Source: DASQFD01 sp035633255
GTDB lineage: Bacteria > Actinomycetota > Actinomycetes > Actinomycetales > Dermatophilaceae
Assembly (NCBI GenBank): GCA_035633255.1
Contig: DASQFD010000019.1
Span: 6,818-70,817 of the forward strand
Reading direction: 5' to 3'
Length of the DNA: 64,000 nt
Below the pieces are notes generated by a model that ran no database searches, had not been told where the DNA came from, and saw nothing but the letters and a program-made list of their open reading frames with translations. Positions 53,130 to 61,300 of the stretch are shown here, in pieces. Made by a program: the position numbers and the translations under genes. Numbering within the stretch: the first letter of the stretch is position 1; every line of letters begins with the position of its first letter.

Positions 53130-54095
53130 TTGCCCGAGATCATCGTCCTCGCCGAGACGACACCGACCGGCGTCCGCAAGGCCACGCTCGAGCTGCTCAC
53201 CCTGGCCCGCGGCCTCGGCGAGCCGTCCGCGGTGCTGTGCGGCGAGCCGACCGACGAGGTCGTGGCCGCCCTCGGTGAGTACGGCGCCAGCACCGTGTAT
53301 GCCGTGACCGCACCCGAGCTCGAGCAGTTCCTGTCCCTGCCCAAGGCCGAGGCCGTGGTCGCCGTCGCCGAGAAGGCCTCCCCCGCCGCGGTGCTCGTCA
53401 CCTCCGGCCCGGAGGGCAAGGACGTCGCGGCGCGGGTCGCCGTCCGCCTCGACTCCGGGATCATCACGGACGCGGTCGACATCTCCGCCGACGGCAGCGG
53501 CGCCCTCATCGCGACCCAGTCGGTCGTGGCCGGCACCTTCCACGTCCGCTCCCAGGTCGTCAAGGGCACCCCCGTCATCACGGTGCGGCCCAACGCCGTC
53601 AGCGCCGAGCCGGCGCCGGTCGAGCCGCGGGTCGAGACCCTGGAGGTCGCCTTCAGTGACCGCGCCAAGGGCGCGGCCGTCACCTCCCGGACCCCCAAGG
53701 GCGGCACCGGCCGACCCGACCTCGCCGACGCCGCCGTCGTCGTCGCCGGTGGCCGCGGGGTGGGCTCGGAGGAGGGCTTCGAGGTCATCGGCAGGCTCGC
53801 GGACCTCCTCGGCGGCGCCGTCGGGGCGACCCGGGCGGTCAGCGACCTGAAGTGGGCGCCGCACGAGCTGCAGATCGGCCAGACCGGCAAGACGGTCGCG
53901 CCGACCCTGTACGTCGCCGCCGGCGTCTCCGGTGCCATCCAGCACCGGGCGGGCATGCAGTCCAGCAAGACGATCGTCGCCGTGAACAAGGACCCCAAGG
54001 CACCCATCTTCCAGATCGCCGACTTCGGCGTGGTGGGCGACCTGCACAGCGTCATCCCGGCCCTCATCGACGAGGTGTCCAAGCGCAAGGGCTGA
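53130..54095 (+). CDS. etfA: Electron transfer flavoprotein, alpha subunit
   Basis: 321 residues, FAD-binding FixB/EtfA. The C-terminal FAD domain has GGRGVGSEEGFEVI, the GATRAVSDLKWAP region, QIGQTGKTVAPTLYVAAG and SGAIQHRAGMQSS. Receives electrons from acyl-CoA dehydrogenase and passes them to EtfD. Unusually starts with TTG (53130) if read as LPEIIVLAE; ribosome site AGGAG is in place. 48 bases after etfB. Confidence 0.95.
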   Translation: MPEIIVLAETTPTGVRKATLELLTLARGLGEPSAVLCGEPTDEVVAALGEYGASTVYAVTAPELEQFLSLPKAEAVVAVAEKASPAAVLVTSGPEGKDVAARVAVRLDSGIITDAVDISADGSGALIATQSVVAGTFHVRSQVVKGTPVITVRPNAVSAEPAPVEPRVETLEVAFSDRAKGAAVTSRTPKGGTGRPDLADAAVVVAGGRGVGSEEGFEVIGRLADLLGGAVGATRAVSDLKWAPHELQIGQTGKTVAPTLYVAAGVSGAIQHRAGMQSSKTIVAVNKDPKAPIFQIADFGVVGDLHSVIPALIDEVSKRKG

Positions 54096-54132
54096 ACCCC
54101 CCTCGGGGGCCAATCACCAAGGAGGGTGATCG

Positions 54133-56358
54133 ATGGAGGTTGTCCGGCTCGTGCTCGGGCTGACGATGACCGTCGTGCTGCTGGGGGTGGCCGGTGCGCG
54201 GCTCGCCTTCCTGTACCGCGTCGGACGCTCCGGTCAGCCGCTCGAGCGTGGACGGGTGGGCGCCCCCGCCCAGATCGCCAAGACCGAGCTCGTCGAGGTG
54301 GCCGGGCAGCGCCGGCTGCTGAAGTGGACCGGACCGGGGCTGGCGCACTTCGCCGTCTTCTGGGGCTTCTGCGTGCTGCTGCTGACGGTGTTCGAGGGCT
54401 TCGGCGCCCTGTTCAACCCGCGCTTCCAGATCCCGGTCGTCGGCAACTTCCCGCTCCTCGGCTTCGTCGAGGACCTCTTCGCCCTGCTCTGCGTCCTCGC
54501 CATCGTCGCGTTCACGGTCATCCGGGTCCGGGAGGCCCCCAAGGACCTCGGCCGCCGGTCGCGCTTCTTCGGCTCCCACCTCGGGCCGGCCTGGTTCGTC
54601 CTCTTCATGATCTTCAACGTCGTCTGGACCCTCCTCTTCGCGCGCGGCGCCCAGATCAACGCCCAGGGGGTGAACGAGGAGGGCGGCCCGATGCCCTTCC
54701 TCCGGGGCGCCTTCCTCTCCCAGGGCATCGCCCGGCTGCTCGAGCCGCTGGGTGAGACGGCCAACGAGGTCATCGAGACGGTGAGCCTGCTGGTCGCCCT
54801 CGCGGTGCTGCTCGGCTTCACCGTCTTCGTCACCTACAGCAAGCACCTGCACATCCTCACCTCGCTGCCCAACGTCGCCCTGGCCCGCAAGCCGCGGGCG
54901 CTCGGCGCGCTGCTCCCGGTGACGTCGGGCGGCAAGGAGGTCGACTTCGAGGACCCCGGCGAGGACGACCTGATGGGCGTCGGGAAGGTGGAGGACTTCA
55001 CGTGGAAGGGGCTGCTCGACTTCGCGACCTGCACCGAGTGCGGCCGCTGCCAGAGCCAGTGCCCGGCCTGGAACACCGACAAGCCGCTGTCGCCGAAGAT
55101 GCTCATCATGGGCCTGCGCGACCACGCGCTGGCCAAGGGGCCGTGGCTGACCGCGACGGAGTCGGCGCGCGAGCAGATGCCCGACGCGACGAAGGCGCTC
55201 GCCGAGGTGCCCCTCGTCGGCCCGACCGGGTATGCCGTGGAGGCGCCCCTGGACGCGTACCGCGCCGCCGGTCCCGAGGCCGTGATCGACCCGGACGTGA
55301 TCTGGTCGTGCACGACCTGCGGCGCCTGCGTCGAGCAGTGCCCCGTCGATATTGAACACATCGACCATATTGTTGATATGCGGCGCTACCAGGTGCTCAT
55401 GGAGTCGGCGTTCCCCGAGGAGGCCGGAGTCATGCTCGGCAACCTCGAGCACGCCGGTGACCCGTGGGGCCGGGGCAACGCCCAGCGGCTGTCGTGGACC
55501 GAGCCCCTCGACTTCGAGGTCCGCGTGCTCGGCGCGGACGGGGGCACCACGGTCCCGGAGGACGTCGAGTACCTCTACTGGGTGGGCTGCGCGGCCGCGC
55601 TGGACGAGACGGCGCAGCGCACCAGCCAGGCGGTCGCCACCCTGCTGCACGAGGCCGGCGTGGAGTTCATGGTCCTCGGCGAGGCCGAGTCCTGCACCGG
55701 TGACCCGGCCCGCCGGATGGGCCACGAGTTCCTCTTCCAGATGCTCGCCCGGCAGAACGTCGAGGTCCTCAACGAGGCGGGCGTGAAGCGGGCCGTCGTC
55801 ACCTGCGCGCACTGCTACAACGCCCTGAAGAACGAGTACCCGCAGGTCGGCGGTCACTACGAGGTCGTCCACCACACCACGCTGCTCGCCCAGCTCGTCG
55901 CCGAGGGCCGCCTGGTGCCGGTGGCTCCGGTCGCCAAGGCCGTGACCTACCACGACCCCTGCTACCTGGGCCGGCACAACCGCGTCTTCGCGGCACCCCG
56001 CGAGGTGCTCGGGGCGGTCCCCGGCCTCGCGCTGACCGAGATGCCGCGCACCCGCGAGCGCTCGTTCTGCTGCGGCGCCGGCGGAGCGCGGATGTGGATG
56101 GACGAGGACCTGGGCACGCGCATCAACCTCAACCGCACCGACGAGGCGCTGGCCCTCTCCCCCGACCTGGTCACCGCCGCCTGCCCGTTCTGCATCACCA
56201 TGCTGTCCGACGGCGTCGCCCAGCGCACCGTCGAGGGCACCGCTCCCGCGGGCGTCGAGGTGACCGACGTCGCCGAGGTGCTCCTGCGCTCGGTCCGGCC
56301 CGACCTGGACGAGAGCTCCGCCGCCGCCGCCGTGCCCGCCCCCAACTCCGCCCCCTGA
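54133..56358 (+). CDS. etfD: ETF:menaquinone oxidoreductase-like Fe-S protein
   Basis: 741 residues. N-terminal membrane part with about five helices (NarI-like, haem-binding type), then two 4Fe-4S motifs (CTECGRCQSQCP from Cys300; CTTCGACVEQCP from Cys393) and two CCG domains (SCTGDPARRMGHE, CAHCYNALKN; YHDPCYLGRHN, FCCGAGGARMW). This matches M. tuberculosis Rv0338c (EtfD), which links ETF to menaquinone in fatty-acid oxidation. Starts 37 bases after etfA with AAGGAGG upstream. A 33-base AT-rich segment (55348-55380) follows the second cluster motif. Confidence 0.93.
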   Translation: MEVVRLVLGLTMTVVLLGVAGARLAFLYRVGRSGQPLERGRVGAPAQIAKTELVEVAGQRRLLKWTGPGLAHFAVFWGFCVLLLTVFEGFGALFNPRFQIPVVGNFPLLGFVEDLFALLCVLAIVAFTVIRVREAPKDLGRRSRFFGSHLGPAWFVLFMIFNVVWTLLFARGAQINAQGVNEEGGPMPFLRGAFLSQGIARLLEPLGETANEVIETVSLLVALAVLLGFTVFVTYSKHLHILTSLPNVALARKPRALGALLPVTSGGKEVDFEDPGEDDLMGVGKVEDFTWKGLLDFATCTECGRCQSQCPAWNTDKPLSPKMLIMGLRDHALAKGPWLTATESAREQMPDATKALAEVPLVGPTGYAVEAPLDAYRAAGPEAVIDPDVIWSCTTCGACVEQCPVDIEHIDHIVDMRRYQVLMESAFPEEAGVMLGNLEHAGDPWGRGNAQRLSWTEPLDFEVRVLGADGGTTVPEDVEYLYWVGCAAALDETAQRTSQAVATLLHEAGVEFMVLGEAESCTGDPARRMGHEFLFQMLARQNVEVLNEAGVKRAVVTCAHCYNALKNEYPQVGGHYEVVHHTTLLAQLVAEGRLVPVAPVAKAVTYHDPCYLGRHNRVFAAPREVLGAVPGLALTEMPRTRERSFCCGAGGARMWMDEDLGTRINLNRTDEALALSPDLVTAACPFCITMLSDGVAQRTVEGTAPAGVEVTDVAEVLLRSVRPDLDESSAAAAVPAPNSAP
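55346..55380 (+). other. AT-rich, rare-codon island inside etfD
   Basis: Encodes VDIEHIDHIVDM with GAT ATT GAA CAT ATT GTT GAT, codons almost absent elsewhere. GC is 11 of 33 against about 70% around it. It contains TCGAT-N9-ATCGA (55346-55364) and CATAT-TGTTG-ATATG (55366-55380). The protein sequence looks ordinary for the family, so the signal is at the nucleic-acid level. Confidence 0.8.
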
Positions 56359-56399
56359 GAAGCACCCGTCGTCCCGATGGGGACCGAAGTGAGGAACCG

Positions 56400-58118
56400 A
56401 TGACCGACACGACCACTGCCCCCGCCCCACCCACCCATGTCGTCGGCGGCGCGGGGCTCGACCTGCCCAGCCTGAACCTGATGATCGAGGCGCTCGGCGA
56501 CTTCGTCGACGGAGTCCTCGACCTCGACCGTCAGCTCCAGCTCGACCACGACGACGAGTGCCCCGAGGACATCGTGCGAGCGATGTCCGACCCGATGACC
56601 CTCGGGGTCCAGCTCGTCTTCATCCCCGAGGCCTACGGCGGCATGGACGGCGGTGCCTTCGACTCCTACCGCGTCTGCGAGGCGATGGCCCGCAAGGACA
56701 TCGGGCTGGCGACCGCGGTCTTCGCGACGTTCCTGGGCTCCGACCCCATCGTCGTGGGCGCGACGGAGGAGCAGAAGAAGGAGTGGCTCGGGGCGATCGC
56801 CGACCAGGGCGTCGTCTTCGCCTACGGCGCGACCGAGCCCGAGGCGGGCTCGGACCTCGGCGCGATGACCACCACGGCGACGCCGGTCACCGACGAGGAC
56901 GGGACGATCACGGCATACCGGATCAACGGCCGCAAGCAGTGGATCTCCAACGGGTCCATCGCCGACTACTCGACCATCCTCGCGAGCACGCCCGAGGGGC
57001 CGACCTGGTTCGTCGTGCACCGCGACACCCCCGGCTTCAGCTCCGGCCCCCCGGAGGACAAGCACGGCCTGCGGCTGTCCAACACCGCGGCGCTCTACCT
57101 CGACGACGTGGAGGTGCCGGCGAGCGCGCTCGTGGGCACCGAGCCCGGCCGCGGCCTGGTCCAGGCGCAGCAGGTCTTCGGCTACACCCGGGTCATGGTC
57201 GCGGCGTTCGGCCTCGGCGGCGGCTGGGAGGCGCTCGACCGCGCGATCACCTACTCCAAGGAGCGTGAGCAGGGCGGCGGGCCGCTGTCCGAGAAGCAGG
57301 GCTTCACGCACAAGCTCATCGTCCCGCACGCCGTGCGGCTCGAGGCCTCGCGGGCGTTCATGGAGGACACCGCCGACAAGCTCGACCGCGGGCTGGGGAC
57401 GGACGGTGCGCTGAACACCGAGGGCGCCATCGCCAAGTACATGGCGTCCGAGGCCGGCAACGCCGCCGCCGACGCCGCGATCCAGGCGCACGGCGGCTAC
57501 GGCTACACCCGTCCCTACGTGGTCGAGAAGGTCAAGCGCGACGTGCGGATCACGACCATCTACGAGGGCACCTCGGAGATCCTCGAGATGACCATCGCGC
57601 GCGACCGGTGGCAGCTGCACCTGAAGACCGGCGGGCGGTACTACCTCGACATGGCGGCGGAGCTGTCGGCGCTGCACGCGAGGAACGACGCGGTGGGCGC
57701 GGACGCCGCCGCCCTGGCGGCGCAGTCGCTGGCGGTGGTGCTCGACGCGTGCCGGAACGGCCGGCTGACGCGCAACCAGCACGTGCTCTTCCGGCTCGGC
57801 GAGCTGGTCGCCTTCACCGAGACCGCCGCCGTCTTCGCCAAGGCCGCGGCTGCGGCGATGGCCGGGCACCGCCACGAGAAGAGCCCGACCCGCTTCGACG
57901 GGACGGCGCTCGGCCTGATGTCGCGGGTGTTCGCCCGCGAGGTCGCCTCCCGCATCGCCGGAGACGGCGGCCGCTGGGTCGCCGGCGCGGCACAGCCCGG
58001 CAGCCCGGCCGTCGGCGGCCTGGCCGCCCTCCCGCTCGACGCCATCCGCGACGTCCAAGCGGGCCTGGTCGCGGACATGGACCGCGTCGCGGACGTCCTC
58101 TACGACCGGGTCCCCTGA
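56400..58118 (+). CDS. Acyl-CoA dehydrogenase
   Basis: 572 residues: N-terminal helical domain, FAD beta-barrel (YGATEPEAGSDLGAM, WISNGS), C-terminal helices with the catalytic Glu389 in IYEGTSEI, and an extra C-terminal region of about 150 residues, typical of the longer FadE/AcdA type. ATG 56400 follows GAGGAA; the longer frame overlaps etfD. Electrons go to EtfAB/EtfD encoded just upstream. Chain length unknown. Confidence 0.95.
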   Translation: MTDTTTAPAPPTHVVGGAGLDLPSLNLMIEALGDFVDGVLDLDRQLQLDHDDECPEDIVRAMSDPMTLGVQLVFIPEAYGGMDGGAFDSYRVCEAMARKDIGLATAVFATFLGSDPIVVGATEEQKKEWLGAIADQGVVFAYGATEPEAGSDLGAMTTTATPVTDEDGTITAYRINGRKQWISNGSIADYSTILASTPEGPTWFVVHRDTPGFSSGPPEDKHGLRLSNTAALYLDDVEVPASALVGTEPGRGLVQAQQVFGYTRVMVAAFGLGGGWEALDRAITYSKEREQGGGPLSEKQGFTHKLIVPHAVRLEASRAFMEDTADKLDRGLGTDGALNTEGAIAKYMASEAGNAAADAAIQAHGGYGYTRPYVVEKVKRDVRITTIYEGTSEILEMTIARDRWQLHLKTGGRYYLDMAAELSALHARNDAVGADAAALAAQSLAVVLDACRNGRLTRNQHVLFRLGELVAFTETAAVFAKAAAAAMAGHRHEKSPTRFDGTALGLMSRVFAREVASRIAGDGGRWVAGAAQPGSPAVGGLAALPLDAIRDVQAGLVADMDRVADVLYDRVP

Positions 58119-58135
58119 GCGGCCCCCGAGCACGG

Positions 58136-58162
58136 GGTGGGCCGCCGCGCTGACGGCCCACC
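58136..58162 (+). terminator. Terminator-like hairpin after the acyl-CoA dehydrogenase
   Basis: GGTGGGCCG (58136-58144) and CGGCCCACC (58154-58162), perfect 9-base arms with a 9-base loop, 18 bases after the stop. Suggests the synthase gene has its own promoter in 58163-58313, where AGCAGCATCGC repeats (58202-58235) also lie. Confidence 0.55.
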
Positions 58163-58201
58163 ACTCACCCGAACCACCACACCGCAGCACCCCCGGATTC
58201 C

Positions 58202-58235
58202 CAGCAGCATCGCTAGCAGCATCGCCAGCAGCACC
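58202..58235. repeat. 12-base repeats CAGCAGCATCGC/TAGCAGCATCGC
   Basis: Two near-identical 12-base units and a third truncated one, with further CAGCAGCACC copies to 58252, in the leader of the synthase gene. Simple repeat. Confidence 0.7.
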
Positions 58236-58313
58236 CCGCATCGCAGCAGCACCGCATCCGGCCCGACCGGCACCACCCGCGCCGCACCGCCCGACCCGAG
58301 GACAGACGAAACC

Positions 58314-61300
58314 ATGAGCCACACCCAGAGCAGCCCCGTCGCCGTCGTCGGGATGGCGGCGATCATGCCGGACGCAACGAGCGGCGACGCCTTCTGGGCC
58401 AACATCGCCGGCGGCAAGTACTCGATCAGCCCCACCCCGGTCGACCGGTGGGACCCGGCGCTGTACTACAGCGAGGACCGCTCGGTCCCGGACACGACCT
58501 ACAGCACGATCGGCGGCTGGGTCCGCGAGTTCGACTGGAACCCGATCGCCTGGAAGCTCCCCGTGCCGCCGAAGGTGGCGGCCCAGATGGACCTCGCTCA
58601 GCAGTGGGCCATCTCCGCCGCCCGGGCCGCGCTCACCGACGCCGGCTGGCCCAACTGGTCGGTGGACAGCGACCGCGTCGCCGTCATCCTCGGCAACGCC
58701 ATCGGCGGGGAGAAGCACTACTCCTCGAGCATGCGGATCCGGCTGCCCGAGGTGGTGGCGCGGCTGAAGCAGTCCACGACCATGCAGGCGCTGCCCTCGG
58801 ACGTGCAGGCGAGGATCGTCGAGGAGACCCGCCGGGGCTACCTCGACAACGTCTTCGACATCAACGAGGACACCATGCCCGGTGAGCTGGCCAACGTCAT
58901 CGCCGGCCGGATCTGCAACCTGTTCAACCTGCGCGGCATGAACTTCACCACCGACGCGGCCTGCGCCTCCGGTCTGGCGGCGCTCAACGCCGCCGTCGAC
59001 GGCCTGCTCGACCACCAGTACGACGCCGTGATCACCGGCGGCATCGACCGCAACATGGCCGTGGACGCCTTCGTGAAGTTCTGCAAGATCGGCGCGCTCT
59101 CCGCCACCGGGACCCGGCCCTTCGACGCCGGCGCCGACGGCTTCGTCATGGGCGAGGGCGCGGGCCTCTTCGTCCTCAAGCGCCTCGCGGACGCCGAGCG
59201 CGACGGTGACCGCGTGTATGCCGTGATCGTCGGCATCGGGGGCGCCTCCGACGGCAAGGGCAAGGGCATCACCGCGCCGAACCCCGTCGGCCAAGAGCTC
59301 GCCGTCGCCCGCGCCTGGGAGCGCGCCGGCCTGGACCCGGCGCAGGCGAGCTCCATCGAGGCGCACGGCACCTCCACGCGGGTGGGCGACGCCTCCGAGC
59401 TGGCCAGCCTCACCGCGATCTTCGGCGCTGCAGGAGCGGCGCCCCGCTCGGTCGCGCTCGGCTCGGTGAAGTCCAACATCGGCCACCTCAAGGCCGCGGC
59501 GGGGGCGGCAGGCCTGTTCAAGATGGTCCGGTCCCTGCACGAGAAGGAGCTGGCCCCGAGCCTGAACTTCGAGCACCCGAACGAGAACGTCGACTGGGAC
59601 ACCGTGCCCTTCGCCGTCAACACCGAGCTGCGCGCCTGGCCGGAGCCGCCCTCGGGGGTGCGTGTCGGCGCCGTGAGCGCCTTCGGCTTCGGCGGGACCG
59701 ACTTCCACGTCGTCATCGAGGAGTTCGTCCCGGGCCGGCACCGGGAGCCCGCACGCACCTTCGCCGCGGCGCAGACGAACGGGTCCCCGGTCGCCACGGC
59801 CGCCGCTGCGCCCGCCGCCACAGCGGCACCCGCCGCGGCAGCCGCACCGGCCATGGCGCCGGCGCCCGCCAAGACCCCGCTTCGGGGGGCGCTGGTGCTC
59901 GGCGGGCGCGACGACGCCGAGCTGCTCGCCCAGGTCCGCGAGGTGCTCGCCCGCGCCGGCGCCGGGCAGGCCCCACCGCCCGCCGCGCCCGACCCGGCGC
60001 TCGCCGCCGCGGCCGTGCGGGTCGCGGTCGACTACGGCGACGCGGCGGAGCTGGCGACCAAGCTCACCCAGCTCGAGAAGGCCCTCGCCTCCGGCAACCC
60101 GGGAGCGTTCCGCCTGCTCCGTCAGCGGGGGGTCTTCCTCGGGCGCGGGCCGGCACCGAAGGTCGCCTTCCTCTACACCGGTCAGGGTTCGCAGTACGTC
60201 AACATGCTCAAGCACCTCGCCGTGGACGAGCCGATCGTCCGGTCCACCTTCGAGGAGGCCGACCGGGTCATGACCCCGCTCCTCGGCCGGCCGCTCACCT
60301 CGTTCATCTTCATCGACGGCGAGGACGCCGCGGCGGTCAAGCAGCTCAACCAGCAGCTGATGCAGACCGAGATCACCCAGCCCGCGGTCCTCGCCACCGA
60401 CCTGGCGCTCACCCGCCTGCTCTCGGCCTACGGCGTCGAGCCCGACATGGTCATGGGGCACAGCCTCGGCGAGTACGGCGCGCTCGTGGCGTCCGGTGCG
60501 CTCTCCCTCGAGGCCGCGCTCGAGGCGGTCAGCGCCCGCGGGCGCGAGATGACCAAGGTCTCGATGGCCGACAACGGCGCCATGGCCGCCGTCTTCGCCC
60601 CGATGGCGGAGATCGAGCGGATCGTCGCCTCGGCCGACGGCTACGTCGTCATCGCCAACATCAACAGCAGCAGCCAGGCCGTCGTGGGCGGGGCCACCGA
60701 CGCCGTCGAGCGCATCGTCGAGCGGTTCGGGGCCGAGGGCTTCTCCGCGACCCGGATCCCGGTCAGCCACGCCTTCCACACCAGCATCGTCGCGCCGGCC
60801 TCCGGTCCGTTCGTCGACGCGCTGCGCCGTCTGGACCTGCGCCCGCCGGTGAAGCCGATCGTCGCCAACGTGACCGGTGACTTCTACCCCGACCACTCCA
60901 CGACCGAGACCGTCCTGGAGATGGCCGGCAAGCAGATCGCCTCCCCCGTGCAGTTCATCAAGGGCCTGCAGACCCTGTATGCCGCGGGCGCTCGGATCTT
61001 CGTCGAGGTCGGTCCCAAGAAGGCGCTGCACGGCTTCGTCGAGGACGTCCTCGGCAAGGAGCACGACGACGTCCTCGCGCTCTTCACCAACCACCCGAAG
61101 CTGGGCGACGAGGTGGCGTTCAACCAGGCACTGTGCGGGCTCTATGCCGCCGGCCTCGGCCTCGAGGGCCGGGCCGCCCCGGCCGCGGCCCCGGCCGGGG
61201 CGGGGACCGCCACCGCACCGGCCGGAACGACCTCCCCCACCGTCGCCACCACCAGGCAGGACACCTCCATGTCGACTTCCGTCAGCCCGGCCGCGCACAC

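Noticed and set aside
55346..55380. AT-rich island as an IS footprint or insertion
   Set aside because: The frame and family-like amino-acid sequence are intact, with no target duplication or extra residues.
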